Assembly: GCA_023014485.1 (NCBI GenBank)
Contig: JAJOZX010005630.1
Location: 67,001-131,000 of the forward strand
DNA from: Bathynomus jamesi
Lineage: Eukaryota > Arthropoda > Malacostraca > Isopoda > Cirolanidae
Direction of reading: 5' to 3'
Length of the DNA stretch: 64,000 bases
Shown: piece by piece, positions 42,229 through 54,201 of the stretch
Layout: every line of letters begins with the position of its first letter
Position numbering within the stretch: the first letter of the stretch is position 1
Position numbers and translations under genes: made by a program
Notes under the pieces: generated by a model
The model's database searches: none
Seen by the model: the letters and a program-made list of their open reading frames with translations, nothing else
What the model was told of the DNA's origin: nothing

Positions 42229-42819
42229 GATGGATGGTTGCACCACAGTCTAACACTTTACTAATGGGTTGAAGCACGTAACGTTACAAAGGTAGCGACG
42301 GAGAGCTAGCGCAACACAACCAACTTCACTCGTATCTGAACAGATACTGAAGCTGGTGCTTTAGTTTAGTTTGTAACTTGGTAGTGAAGGTTGCCTAATT
42401 TCTAATAATTTTTTTTTTTTTATCAACAGTATTTATACATCGTCATTGCTTTATTAAATATAATTAAAATAATGCTTTTCTAGCCACCTAGCGTTGATAA
42501 ATGTAAGTTATTACATAATGCATCTATCCATCCAGTCCAAATAGTAATTCTAGACATGTCGCAGTTAGGGAGTAGCAAACTTTTACTTTTTTGCACCCTT
42601 AAGTGAAGGCATGAGACATGACAGGAACAGCATTTGGCGACGTTTATAGTATTTATAGCCATTACATAAGCATTTATAGCCATTACATAAGCATTTATAG
42701 CATTTGGTTGCCCTAGTAAGAAGATATCCTCAAACAACCGCAATAACATCACTGATAAATGCGTTGCAGAGCTGAGAATATGTGTGGTTGCGGACAACCG
42801 CGACATCACTAATATATAT
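42229..42819. other. spacer, no gene supported
   Basis: Probably contains the left end of the BED-hAT element (the termini were not identified). A T run lies at 42411-42421 and a short duplication 'GCATTTATAGCCATTACATAA' near 42655-42690. Frames here are weak. Confidence 0.45.
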
Positions 42820-42940
42820 GGGGTGAATTCCACACTTAAACACGCCAAATGAATGAATGATGCAAACCAACAAGGAAAAAGAGGAAATGATTCCCAGGGC
42901 CTTTCGTGTATTCAACAATACACCTGACGAGGTGTACTGT
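42820..42940 (+). repeat. dispersed repeat, copy 2
   Basis: Matches 29109-29230 in the same orientation. It is followed by an inverted stretch in which GTGTATTCAACAATACACCT and 'AGGTGTACTGTTGAATACAC' face each other, a hairpin of about 20 bp. Confidence 0.6.
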
Positions 42941-42980
42941 TGAATACACGAGAAGCATTGGAATAAATTTTTTCTTTGTG

Positions 42981-44127
42981 GCGCAAAAGTCAGGAACCAT
43001 AGGCACATTTTAAAAATTTGTGTTTTAAGTGTGTTTTGTTCTTTTCAGATTTGTTGTTGAAGCTGTGGCACAGAAACTGACAATATATGAACGGATGGAG
43101 ATAGTTTTAATGTATGCAAGGCGTGGTAACACACCGATCATTTGCTACTGCTTTTAATGACAAACACCCTGAGAGGCCGCCAGTTGTTCAGGCATCAGTT
43201 GGAAAATTGTTCACTCGCTTCAAAGAAACGGGAAGTGTTCATGATCGGCCGCGTAGTGGCCGGCAAAAAGTTCAACCGATGCAGCAACATCACTAACGGT
43301 ACTCAATCACCTCGAAAACAACCCATTAAGTCCTTAAGAAAGTTATCCCAGGAAACGGGTGTCTCCAGAAGATCCATTTAACGAATTCGTTTCCACCCCT
43401 ACAAAGTCCAACTCGTTCAGGAACTGCACGGTGACGACACAGACCGTCGTGTAGAGTTCTGCCAGTGGTTTCTCTACAGCTTCAACGAAGGATCATGTTC
43501 AGCGACGAAGCGATATTTCACCTCAGCGGTCGTGTCAGTAGGCATAATGCACGTTATTGGGCCACTGAAAACCCCCACTGGATGAAGAACATGTGCAATT
43601 CGATCCACGAATTATGGCATGGGCTGGGCTCTGGGGGGATCGGTTAATTGGTCCGTACTTTTTCGACGGCAGTGTAACAGGTGAAACATATCTGCATATG
43701 CTGCAAACATTTCTAATGCCCATACTGGACGACATTCCATGGGCAGAACGAGCGGAGATGTGGTTTCAGCAGGATGGTGTACCACCACATTTCGCAACCA
43801 TCGTCCGGAGCTCTTTAGATGAAACATTCCCAAGCAAGTGGATCGACGGCAAGGGCCCGTCGAATGGCCAAGGTCTCCAGACCTCATGCCTCGACTTTTT
43901 CTTGTGGGGACCATCTCAAGTCGTAGTCTATGCTGATCGATCCAGAACCATACGTTCTCTAAAGGATAAAATCACATCTGAGTGTGCCAAAATCAGTACC
44001 AATGTGTTAAGGAATGTTCAAACATCATGCATTCAACGCGTCAGAAAGTGTCTCCAAGAGGAAGGCCACCAATTCGAACGTTTATTATAATTTCATAAAA
44101 TGTGCCCATGGTTCCTGACTTTTGCGC
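42981..44127 (+). mobile_element. mariner-like element D (1147 bp)
   Basis: The inverted repeats GCGCAAAAGTCAGGAACCAT (left) and ATGGTTCCTGACTTTTGCGC (right) are flanked by TG and TA, so one side of the TA duplication has mutated. It contains a near full-length but broken transposase of the same long-spacing mariner group as elements A and B. Confidence 0.88.
43064..44089 (+). pseudogene. mariner-like transposase, near full length, frameshifted
   Basis: The N-terminal helix-turn-helix part ('SFATAFNDKHPERPPVVQAS', 'FKETGSVHDRPRSGR') is at 43130-43270. 'LRKLSQETGVSRRSI' follows. The catalytic part has MFSDEAIFHLSG (first Asp), 'WFQQDGVPPHFAT' (second Asp) and a damaged third motif near 43870-43905 ('CLDFFLWG'). 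It ends 'EEGHQFERLL'. Shifts occur near 43290, 43490, 43600 and 43870. It shows what the deleted N-terminal half of elements A and B probably looked like. Confidence 0.82.
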
Positions 44128-44129
44128 TA

Positions 44130-44676
44130 TCTATATATATATAATGCAAAATTTATCCCTCAACAGGATTCGAACCCGAGCCCCCTGACTTGGTTATACA
44201 TTTATATTTTTGTATATGTATATGCGTGTATGTTTACTGTATGTGTATTCGTGTTATTTATTACTGCATAAACTTAACCGCATGGATGTAGCGTGCGCTG
44301 TCCTTGTGCTTTTCCAACCTTTATTAAAAAACTTGAGCTGAATCGCTCTTCTAATTATTAATTAACACTTTTCAACAATTGTTAGGAGTTACTTCGTAAA
44401 CTGAAGTTTAAAAAAAGTTTAAACTGCTTATAAATTTGAAATATAAATGGAATTTGTTATAACTTAATGGTTAATTAGCAAAATAAGCCATTAGGTTAAC
44501 AACAAGCACGAATAACATGATAATTATCGAACTTTTTTTATTTAACTTTTTATTTGAACTCGAGAAAATTGTTAACAAAATTATTCTCTCGTTTATGAGA
44601 AGATTAGTTAAAAAAAAAAGTTATCTTTAGCCGTTTGTAACTAAGCAATTTTGGTTTGTGTCTCATTATATATATG
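44130..44676. other. AT-rich spacer with a tRNA-like B box
   Basis: On the minus strand at about 44196-44160, GGGTTCGAATCCTG matches the tRNA T-arm/B box and is followed by GAGGGATAAATTTTGC, as in tRNA-derived SINEs. No A box is convincing. No gene is seen in the rest. Confidence 0.4.
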
Positions 44677-45168
44677 AACTCAGAATGGTCCCCTGAGTTT
44701 TTTATGATACACACAGACCGTGCATGGCACAAGGAACTCTTCTGGGATAATTAAATCCACTATAGTCCGACATGTTATGTGCCTGGAAAAGCGGACGCTC
44801 AATTCTGCCAGTTGAGGTTTAAGTTTTGGTTTTTGGCTAAAATATAATAGTTACCCCTTTTTCTTTGATGTATTCAATCTGACGTGAAGACAGCGAGTCT
44901 TTTGCTTATATTGAGGTTCTAAATGTAGCAGGGCTAGGCTGCTTTAAACCCTAGATCTATGTCCCAAAGCTGGATCCTGTCTGCTTTGCAGATAGCTGGT
45001 GAGGGAAGCTATATTTATGGGACCTCTTTGCGAGTGACCCGTTGCCCACGTCGGGCTAGCATCATGAAAAAGAAAAACTATGGTATTTGTCATTTACCAT
45101 TATTTATTCGGACTATAGTGGATTTAATTATCCTAGAAGAGTTCCTTGTGCCATGCACGGTCTGTGTG
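44677..45168. repeat. rearranged fold-back copy of the 452-bp repeat
   Basis: The first ~95 bp (to about 44771) run in the same direction as the units at 14.5-15.7 kb, and the rest runs in the opposite direction. About 65 bp at 44700-44770 are therefore the inverted complement of 45109-45167 (both contain the CATGGCACAAGGAACTCTTC word or its complement). The plus strand carries the 79-codon frame seen in the tandem units. Confidence 0.85.
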
Positions 45169-45209
45169 TGTGTATATGTATGTATGTGTGTGTGTGTGTG
45201 TATATATAT

Positions 45210-45414
45210 ACACGCTTCTCCTTGCACTTATCCTAATGTTGAATTGTCTCTCGGGACTCGTCCATTTCCTTCGTGGTAGATTCTGAGCAAGTGCATGGAA
45301 TTCGCGTAGTCGTTTAGAGATTTCCAAGGAAGCATCAGCGAATAGATGAACTGCGTTGAAACAAGTTTCTATCACTTCTCCTTTGAAAGCAGCATCTTTA
45401 AATACACCATTCAT
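45210..45414 (-). CDS. unrecognised short open frame
   Basis: The minus-strand frame starts MNGVFKDAAFKGEVIETCFN and continues 'FADASLEISKRLREFHALAQ', which looks like a real helical protein fragment, perhaps from a retroelement gag. It runs into (GT/TA)n DNA. Its plus-strand neighbour is a LINE-associated tail. I cannot identify it. Confidence 0.25.
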
Positions 45415-45424
45415 CTACCTTTTT

Positions 45425-45799
<375 letters not shown>

Positions 45800-45800
<1 letters not shown>

Positions 45801-47130
45801 TGATGACACCAAGCTTGGGGCCAATGTTGGGACGCCCGAAGCGATCGAGGAACTGCGTGCGGACCTAGGTAGGATAGAAGAGTGGTCCGAAAAATGGCAA
45901 ATGCCGTTTAACTTGGGTAAATGCAAAGTGATGCACATTGGCTACGCCAATCCCAAGTCGGACTACTCGATGTTGGGCAGTAATATCGAGGTGACTGATT
46001 TAGAAAAGGACTTGGGTGTGCTAATTAGCAGCGACCTTAAGTTTACGAAACAGTGTGTAGAGGTGGAAAAGAAAGCCCAGAAACTATTGGGTTATATCAG
46101 GAGGCAATTTCAGTTTCGGAACAAGGAGATTGTGCTCTCACTGTACAATTCCCTTGTTCGGCCGTACCTGGAGTATGCTGTGCAGTTCTGGTCGCCCACC
46201 CTCAGAAAAGATATTGAGAGGCTGGAGCGAGTGCAGGCGAGGGCCACAAAGTTAATCCCTCCCGTTAGGCATATGGGCTACAATCGACGGTTACGCGCCC
46301 TGAACTTGTTTTCGCTTGAAACTCGGAGGCTGCGCGGTCAACTGATCGAGGTTTTCAAGCTCTTACGAGGGTTCAACGATGTCGATTTTAGAAGTATGTT
46401 TAGTTTAAATGATAACCCAACTCGCAACAATGGTTGGAAGTTGGATTTGAAACGGTTTAGGACTAGTGTGTGTGGGAATTACGTTACGTATAAGATCTGT
46501 GACACATGGAACAGGTTACCTTCGGAAGTTGTGAACAGTTCCTCTGTGGATCAGTTCAAGAAAAGGTTAGACGAAATCTTGCACACTATTTGAGTGTGTA
46601 AAGACATTTAGGACCTCAGTCTGCGGAAATTTCTTTTCCTATAAAATAGTTAATATCTGGAACCAACTTCCCTCAGAGGTTGTTTCCAGTCAAAGTGTAA
46701 ATCTGTTTAAAAATAGGCTAGACAAAGTACTGAACACACTCATAGTTTAAGATTAAAACCTCAGGAAACTCTGCAGGAGTTCGCTTGCTCGGTGTCTCTG
46801 TGAGCAAGCTAAATATAGAGCTATTTATATATTCTCCACTTTCCTGTAAAATTTCCTTGGCTACTTTTCCAGGTCAAGGTATTTTCTTCAACCTTTTTCC
46901 GTACCTGCCTCTAGCAGGGAGGGAGGGAGCGGAGGGTGGGGAGAGAGCCTTCTACTTTTCTATCCAGTTTTCTACTACTGCTAGGATAGTTGAAAGAAAA
47001 ATAAACTTTTACAAAATTTTCCCTGGCACCCGTTGCCATTGGTACCTCCTCGGTATGGGCCGCAAGGCCTTTTGAGGTACTTCTTTTCCTTGTAACTCCT
47101 TGTAACTCTCCTCTCTCTCTCTCTCTCTCT
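45800..47130 (+). mobile_element. CR1-like LINE, 5' truncated in RT, long 3' UTR
   Basis: It begins at the FADD motif (GCTGATGACACCAAGC) immediately after (CT)n. The rest of ORF2 is open from 45901 to the stop at 46591. Then comes the long 3' untranslated region (46594-47107) containing a second, diverged ORF2 end, and (CT)n to 47130. Confidence 0.88.
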
Positions 47131-47801
47131 TGGGTGTGCTAATTAGCAGCGACCTTAAGTTTACGAAACAGTGTGTAGAGGTGGAAAAGAAAGCCCAGAA
47201 ACTATTGGGTTATATCAGGAGGCAATTTCAGTTTCGGAACAAGGAGATTGTGCTCTCACTGTACAATTCCCTTGTTCGGCCCGTACCTGGAGTATGCTGT
47301 GCAGTTCTGGTCGCCCACCCTCAGGAAAGATATTGAGAGGCTGGAGCGAGTGCAGGCGAGGGCACAAAGTTAATCCCTTCGGTTAGGCATATGGGCTACA
47401 ATCGACGGTTACGCGCCCTGAACTTGTTTTCGCTTGAAACTCGGAGGCTGCGAGGTCAACTGATCGAGGTTTTTAAGCTCTTACGAGGGTTCAACGATGT
47501 CGATTTTAGAAGTATGTTTTAGTTTTAAATGATAACCCAACTCGCAACAATGGTTGGAAGTTGGATTTGAAACGGTTTAGGACTAGTGTGTGTGGGAATT
47601 ACTTACGTATAAGATCTGTGACACATGAACAGGTTACCTTCGGAGTTGTGAACAGTTCCTCTGTGGATCAGTTTCAAGAAAAGGTTAGACCAAATTTTGC
47701 ACACTCTTTGAGTGTGTAAGAAAATTTTCCGTGGCACCCGTTGCCATTGGTACCTCCTCGGTATGGGCCGCAAGGCCTTTTGAGGTACTTCTTTTCCTTG
47801 T

Positions 47802-47880
<79 letters not shown>
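47131..47880 (+). mobile_element. CR1-like LINE, 5' truncated, short 3' UTR
   Basis: It begins TTGGGTGTGCTAATTAGCAG after (CT)n. Frames break near 47281, 47362, 47520, 47604 and 47643. The short 3' untranslated region is followed by (CT)n at 47806-47880. Confidence 0.85.
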
Positions 47881-47881
<1 letters not shown>

Positions 47882-48724
47882 GAGTGCAGGCGAGGGCCAC
47901 AAAGTTAATCCCTTCCGTTAGGCATATGGGTTACAATCGACGGTTACGCGCCCTGAACTTGTTTTCGCTTGAAACTCGGAGGTTGCGCGGTCAACTGATC
48001 GAGGTTTTCAAGCTCTTACGCGGGTTCAACGATGTCAATTTTAAAGTATGTTTAGTTTTAAATGATAACCCAACTCGCAACAATGGTTGAAGTTGGATTT
48101 GAAACGGTTTAGGACTAGTGTGTGTGGGAATTACTTTTACGTATAAGATCTGTGACACATGGAACAGGTTACCTTCGGAAGTTGTGAACAGTTCCTCTGT
48201 GGATCATTCAAGAAAAGGGGACGAAATCTTGCACACTATTTGAGTGTGTAAAGACATTTAGGACCTCAGTCTGCGGAAATTTCTTTTCCTATAAAATAGT
48301 TAATATCTGGAACCAACTTCCCTCAGAGGTTGTTTCCAGTCAAAGTGTAAATGTGTTTAAAAATAGGCCAGACAAAGTACTGAATACTCTCATAGTTCAA
48401 GACTAAAACATAAGAAAACTCTGCAGGAGATCGCTTGCACGGTGTCTCTGTGAGCAAGCTAAATATAGAGCTATTTATATATTCTCCACTTTCCTGTAAA
48501 ATTTCCTTGGCTACTTTTCCAGGGTCAAGGTATTTTCTTCAACCTTTTCCGTACCTGCCTCTGGCAGGGAGGGAGCGGAAGGTGGGGAGAGAGCCTTCTA
48601 CTTTTCTACTGCTAGGATAGTTGAAAGAAAAATAAACTTTTACAAAATTTTCCCTGGCACCCGTTGCCATTGGTACCTCCTCGGTATGGTCCGCAAGGCC
48701 TTTTGAGGTACTTCTTTTCCTTGT

Positions 48725-48726
<2 letters not shown>
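47881..48726 (+). mobile_element. CR1-like LINE, 5' truncated, long 3' UTR
   Basis: It begins GAGTGCAGGCGAGGGCCACA after (CT)n, holds the last ~110 codons of ORF2 with several shifts, and then the long 3' untranslated region. Confidence 0.85.
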
Positions 48727-48774
<48 letters not shown>

Positions 48775-48861
48775 CCCCCCCCCCTTTATCTTCTCTCTCT
48801 CTCTCCCCCCCTTTATCTTCTCTCTCTCTCTCTCTCTCACCCCCCCCCTCTCTCTATCTCT

Positions 48862-48896
<35 letters not shown>

Positions 48897-48917
48897 TCTC
48901 TCTCTCCTCTTCTCTCT

Positions 48918-48955
<38 letters not shown>

Positions 48956-48962
48956 CCCCTTT

Positions 48963-49000
<38 letters not shown>

Positions 49001-49059
49001 CCCCCCCCTTTATCTTCTCTCTCTCTCTCTCTCTCCCCCCCTCTCTCTCTCCTCTCTCT

Positions 49060-49111
<52 letters not shown>

Positions 49112-49116
49112 TCATC

Positions 49117-49149
<33 letters not shown>

Positions 49150-49161
49150 CCCCCCCCCTTT

Positions 49162-49208
<47 letters not shown>

Positions 49209-49264
49209 CTCCTCTCTCTCTCTCTCTCTCCCCCCCCCCCTTTATCTTCTCTCTCTCTCTCTCT
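48727..49264 (+). repeat. compound (CT)n / C-run / CCTTTATCTTC satellite
   Basis: (CT)n tracts alternate with C runs of 5-11 and the word CCTTTATCTTC at least six times. The same word occurs at 45740-45800 and, shortened, at 53908. It is much larger than the other (CT)n tails and looks like an expansion of one tail. Confidence 0.9.
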
Positions 49265-51696
49265 ATTAGTCTTGGTGTCAGACCTCCGCATCTCCTCCTC
49301 GAGGAGGATACAGCCTGTACACCGACTCAGTAGCCTGCTAGGGGATAGGGTGTGTGTAGTTTTAGGAGACTTCAACTGTCGCGGCATAAAGTGGGAAAAC
49401 AGGACTGCCGATGCTGAGGGAGGAGGCTAGTTGACTTTGCTGATGAGAACTTCCTCACTCAGTGGGTCAACGAGCCTACACGAGGCGAAAGCGTTCTAGA
49501 CTTAGTATTCACGACCGAAGACAACCTCGTCACTGGCCTCACCGTTGACGAATCGTTGGGCGGGAGTGATCACGGTATTATTAGGTTCCGTGTGTGCGTC
49601 CCTCGGTGAAGCGTAGTAACTCGAGAGGCAGTAAGCTCGATCTCCGGCGGGCGAACTTTGTTAGCCTCAGGATAGCGTAGCAGAGATGGGGTTAGAGGTT
49701 GGCGGCGATGTTGAGGGAGTGTGGAGTGCATTCCGGGATGAGTTTATGGTGCTGCAGTCTGCTGCCATACCCTCAAAAACTGGTCACCCCTGCTTCAACG
49801 CAGCCTAAGTGGTTCAATCGTGGCATCGCTTCGGCTATCCGAAATAGGAAAGTAGTGTATAGGAGGGCGAAGGCCAATCGTTCCCACGAGAACACTGAAG
49901 CGTATGTCCGCCTGTGTAGGGAAGTGAAGGCGAAGGTTAGGCTAGCGAAACGTAACGAAGAACTACGGGTAGCAAGCCTCTGCAAGAGGAACCCTAAGGA
50001 GTTCTTCAGTTATGTTAATAGTAGAAAGCCTATTAGAAGCATGATAGGTCCTTTAAAGGACGGAAGCGGCGTTCTGCGGACCTCCGACGCGGACATCGCT
50101 AAGGTGCTTAATGAGTACTTTGCGGAGTGTTCACCAGGGAGGATACCCGCGTCATCCCGAGCCAGCTGTGAGGCACGAAGGTGCTGACCTGGATAGTGTT
50201 AGATGTACCGCGACAGTCGTTGCTCATAGAATAGACAAACTGAGCGCGTTTAAGGCTCCTGGGCCAGACCAGTTTCTCCCCAGTGTTTTGCGAGAAGTGC
50301 GCGACCAGGTGGCTCCCCACCTGGCTACAGTCTTCAACAAATCGTTGGAGATGGGCCAGGTGCCTGGTGACTGGAGGAGGCCAACGTGACCCCTATCTTT
50401 AAGAAAGGGGATCACGAAAGTCCAGGGAACTATCGTCCTATTAGTCTCACTTCAGTTGTAGGTAAATTATTAGAAAGGATAATAGCTGATAGAATCGTTG
50501 ACCATTTGGATTCCTACAAGCTGCTTGGGGACTCCCAACATGGGTTTAGACGGCATAGGTCGTGTCTCACCAACTTGCTCGAGTTTTTCCACGTCATGTT
50601 GAGTGAGTACGATAAGAGTAGGGCGATTGATATACTTTATCTCGACTTTCAGAAAGCCTTTGATAAGGTACCTCACCGCCGGCTAATGGCGAAAGTGCGC
50701 GCGCTGGGTATCGGTGGGGAAATAGGTAGGTGGATTGAAAACTGGCTAAGGAATAGGCGGCAGAGGGTGGTAATTAAAGGGGCTAGTTCGGGTTGGGCCT
50801 CGGTCACTAGTGGGGTTCCTCAGGGTTCCGTTTTGGGGCCACTGTTGTTTACCATTTACATAAATGATATCGACGGTGGCATCGTCAGTCGGATCGCCAA
50901 ATTCGCTGATGACACCAAGCTTGGGGCCAATGTTGGGACGCCCGAAGCGATCGAGGAACTGCGTGCGGACCTAGGTAGGATAGGAGAGTGGTCCGAAAAA
51001 TGGCAAATGCCGTTTAACTTGGGTAAATGCAAAGTGATGCACATTGGCTACGCCAATCCCAAGTCGGACTACTCGATGTTGGGCAGTAATATCGAGGTGA
51101 CTGATTTAGAAAAGGACTTGGGTGTGCTAATTAGCAGCGACCTTAAGTTTACGAAACAGTGTGTAGAGATGGAAAAGAAAGCCCAGAAACTATTGGGTTA
51201 TATCAGGAGGCAATTTCAGTTTCGGAACAAGGAGATTGTGCTCTCACTGTACAATTCCCTTGTTCGGCCGTACCTGGAGTATGCTGTGCAGTTCTGGTCG
51301 CCCACCCTCAGGAAAGATATTGAGAGGCTGGAGCGAGTGCAGGCGAGGGCCACAAAGTTATCCCTTCCGTTAGGCATATGGGCTACAATCGACGGTTACG
51401 CGCCCTGAACTTGTTTTCGCTTGAAACTCGGAGGCTGCGCGGTCAACTGATCGAGGTTTTCAAGCTCTTACGAGGGTTCAACGATGTCGATTTTAGAAGT
51501 ATGTTTAGTTTAAATGATAACCCAACTCGCAACAATGGTTGGAAGTTGGATTTGAAACGGTTTAGGACTATGTGTGTGGGAATTACGTTACGTATAAGAT
51601 CTGTGACACATGGAACAGGTTACCTTCGGAAGTTGTGAACAGTTCCTCTGTGGATCAGTTCAAGAAAAGGTTAGACGAAATCTTGCACACTATTTG
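49265..51696 (+). pseudogene. LINE ORF2 (partial endonuclease, complete RT), frameshifted
   Basis: The endonuclease end includes VVLGDFNCRGIKW and 'SLGGSDHG'. The RT blocks are NYRPISLTSVVGKLLER, QHGFRRHRSCLTNLLEF, YLDFQKAFDKVPH, SGVPQGSVLGPLLF and FADDTKL, all intact in one frame. Shifts occur at about 49315, 49605, 49785, 50130, 50380, 51360 and 51570. Synthesis of DNA at the insertion site is the expected role of the intact protein. Confidence 0.82.
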
Positions 51697-52190
51697 AGTG
51701 TGTAAAGACATTTAGGACCTCAGTCTGCGGAAATTTCTTTTCCTGTAAAATAGTTGATATCTGGAACCAACTTCCCTCAGAGGATGTTTCCAGTCAAAGT
51801 GTAAATCTGTTTAAAAATAGGCTAGACAAAGTACAGAACACACTCATAGTTTAAGATTAAAACCTCAGAAAACTCTGCAGGAGTTCGCTTGCTCGGTGTC
51901 TCTGTGAGCAAGCTAAATATAGAGCTATTTATATATTCTCCACTTTCCTGTAAAATTTCCTTGGCTACTTTTCCAGGGTCAAGGTATTTTCTTCAACCTT
52001 TTTCCGTACCTGCCTCTGGCAGGGAGGGAGCGGAGGGTGGGGAGAGAGCCTTCTACTTTTCTATCCAGTTTTCTACTACTGCTAGCATAGTTGAAAGACA
52101 AAATTTTCCCTGGCACCCGTTGCCATTGGTACCTCCTCGGTATGGGCCGCAAGGCCTTTTGAGGTACTTCTTTTCCTTGTAACTCCTTGT

Positions 52191-52192
<2 letters not shown>
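49265..52192 (+). mobile_element. CR1-like LINE, 5' truncated in the endonuclease, long 3' UTR
   Basis: It begins near 'TTAGTCTTGGTGTCAGACCT' in the endonuclease, directly after the compound (CT)n. It continues through the RT to a stop near 51695, the long 3' untranslated region and (CT)n at 52193-52225. The RT part (50386-51408) is open for 340 codons and nearly identical to copies at 52.3 and 59.4 kb. Confidence 0.9.
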
Positions 52193-52225
<33 letters not shown>

Positions 52226-52228
<3 letters not shown>

Positions 52229-53914
52229 CTCTTCTCCCAACATGGGTTTAGACGGCATAGGTCGTGTCTCACCAACTTGCTCGAGTTTTTCCACGTCATG
52301 TTGAGTGAGTACGATAAGAGTAGGGCGATTGATATACTTTATCTCGACTTTCAGAAAGCCTTTGATAAGGTACCTCACCGCCGGCTAATGGCGAAAGTGC
52401 GCGCGCTGGGTATCGGTGGGGAAATAGGTAGGTGGATTGAAAACTGGCTGAGGAATAGGCGGCAGAGGGTGGTAATTAAAGGGGCTAGTTCGGGTTGGGC
52501 CTCGGTCACTAGTGGGGTTCCTCAGGGTTCCGTTTTGGGGCCACTGTTGTTTACCATTTACATAAATGATATCGACGGTGGCATCGTCAGTCGGATCGCC
52601 AAATTCGCTGATGACACCAAGCTTGGGGCCAATGTTGGGACGCCCGAAGCGATCGAGGAACTGCGTGCGGACCTAGGTAGGATAGGAGAGTGGTCCGAAA
52701 AATGGCAAATGCCGTTTAACTTGGGTAAATGCAAAGTGATGCACATTGGCTACGCCAATCCCAAGTCGGACTACTCGATGTTGGGCAGTAATATCGAGGT
52801 GACTGATTTAGAAAAGGACTTGGGTGTGCTAATTAGCAGCGACCTTAAGTTTACGAAACAGTGTGTAGAGGTGGAAAAGAAAGCCCAGAAACTATTGGGT
52901 TATATCAGGAGGCAATTTCAGTTTCGGAACAAGGAGATTGTGCTCTCACTGTACAATTCCCTTGTTCGGCCGTACCTGGAGTATGCTGTGCAGTTCTGGT
53001 CGCCCACCCTCAGGAAAGATATTGAGAGGCTGGAGCGAGTGCAGGCGAGGGCCACAAAGTTAATCCCTTCCGTTAGGCATATGGGCTACAATCGACGGTT
53101 ACGCGCCCTGAACTTGTTTTCGCTTGAAACTCGGAGGCTGCGCGGTCAACTGATCGAGGTTTTCAAGCTCTTACGAGGGTTCAACGATGTCGATTTTAGA
53201 AGTATGTTTAGTTTAAATGATAACCCAACTCGCAACAATGGTTGGAAGTTGGATTTGAAACGGTTTAGGACTAGTGTGTGTGGGAATTACGTTACGTATA
53301 AGATCTGTGACACATGGAACAGGTTACCTTCGGAAGTTGTGAACAGTTCCTCTGTGGATCAGTTCAAGAAAAGGTTAGACGAAATCTTGCACACTATTTG
53401 AGTGTGTAAAGACATTTAGGACCTCAGTCTGCGGAAATTTCTTTTCCTATAAAATAGTTAATATCTGGAACCAACTTCCCTCAGAGGTTGTTTCCAGTCA
53501 AAGTGTAAATCTGTTTAAAAATAGGCTAGACAAAGTACTGAACACACTCATAGTTTAAGATTAAAACCTCAGAAAACTCTGCAGGAGTTCGCTTGCTCGG
53601 TGTCTCTGTGAGCAAGCTAAATATAGAGCTATTTATATATTCTCCACTTTCCTGTAAAATTTCCTTGGCTACTTTTCCAGGGTCAAGGTATTTTCTTCAA
53701 CCTTTTTCCGTACCTGCCTCTGGCAGGGAGGGAGCGGAGGGTGGGGAGAGAGCCTTCTACTTTTCTATCCAGTTTTCTACTACTGCTAGGATAGTTGAAA
53801 GACAAAATTTTCCCTGGCACCCGTTGCCATTGGTACCTCCTCGGTATGGGCCGCAAGGCCTTTTGAGGTACTTCTTTTCCTTGTAACTCCTTGTAACTCT
53901 CTCTCTCTCCCCTT

Positions 53915-53955
<41 letters not shown>
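52226..53955 (+). mobile_element. CR1-like LINE, 5' truncated, long 3' UTR
   Basis: It begins CCCAACATGGGTTTAGACGG shortly after (CT)n. It has an open RT frame at 52277-53401, the long 3' untranslated region and a (CT)n tail to 53955 with one CCCTTTCTTC interruption. Confidence 0.9.
52277..53401 (+). CDS. LINE reverse transcriptase, C-terminal 374 residues, unbroken
   Basis: Unbroken from before RT motif A to the natural stop: YLDFQKAFDKVPH, SGVPQGSVLGPLLF and FADDTKLGANVGTPEAIEEL. Then the thumb and C-terminal region: 'YNSLVRPYLEYAVQFW', 'RVQARATKLIPSVRHMG' and 'WNRLPSEVVNSSSVDQFKKR'. Its sequence equals the corresponding part of the full-length copy, so both are young. It cannot be autonomous because the endonuclease and early RT are missing. 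Confidence 0.85.
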   Translation: MLEFFHVMLSEYDKSRAIDILYLDFQKAFDKVPHRRLMAKVRALGIGGEIGRWIENWLRNRRQRVVIKGASSGWASVTSGVPQGSVLGPLLFTIYINDIDGGIVSRIAKFADDTKLGANVGTPEAIEELRADLGRIGEWSEKWQMPFNLGKCKVMHIGYANPKSDYSMLGSNIEVTDLEKDLGVLISSDLKFTKQCVEVEKKAQKLLGYIRRQFQFRNKEIVLSLYNSLVRPYLEYAVQFWSPTLRKDIERLERVQARATKLIPSVRHMGYNRRLRALNLFSLETRRLRGQLIEVFKLLRGFNDVDFRSMFSLNDNPTRNNGWKLDLKRFRTSVCGNYVTYKICDTWNRLPSEVVNSSSVDQFKKRLDEILHTI

Positions 53956-53960
<5 letters not shown>

Positions 53961-54147
53961 CTGGCAGGGAGGGAGCGGAGGGTGGGGAGAGAGCCTTCTA
54001 CTTTTCTATCCAGTTTTCTACTACTGCTAGGATAGTTGAAAGAAAAATAAACTTACAAAATTTTCCCTGGCTCCCGTTGCCATTGGTACCTCCTCGGTAT
54101 GGTCCGCAAGGCCTTTTGAGGTACTTCTTTTCCTTGTAACTCCTTGT

Positions 54148-54198
<51 letters not shown>
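53956..54198 (+). mobile_element. CR1-like LINE, 3' UTR fragment only
   Basis: It starts TGCCTCTGGCAGGGAGGGAG, in the middle of the long 3' untranslated region, right after (CT)n, and runs to the normal terminus plus (CT)n to 54198. It is about 195 bp long without the (CT)n. Confidence 0.88.
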
Positions 54199-54201
<3 letters not shown>

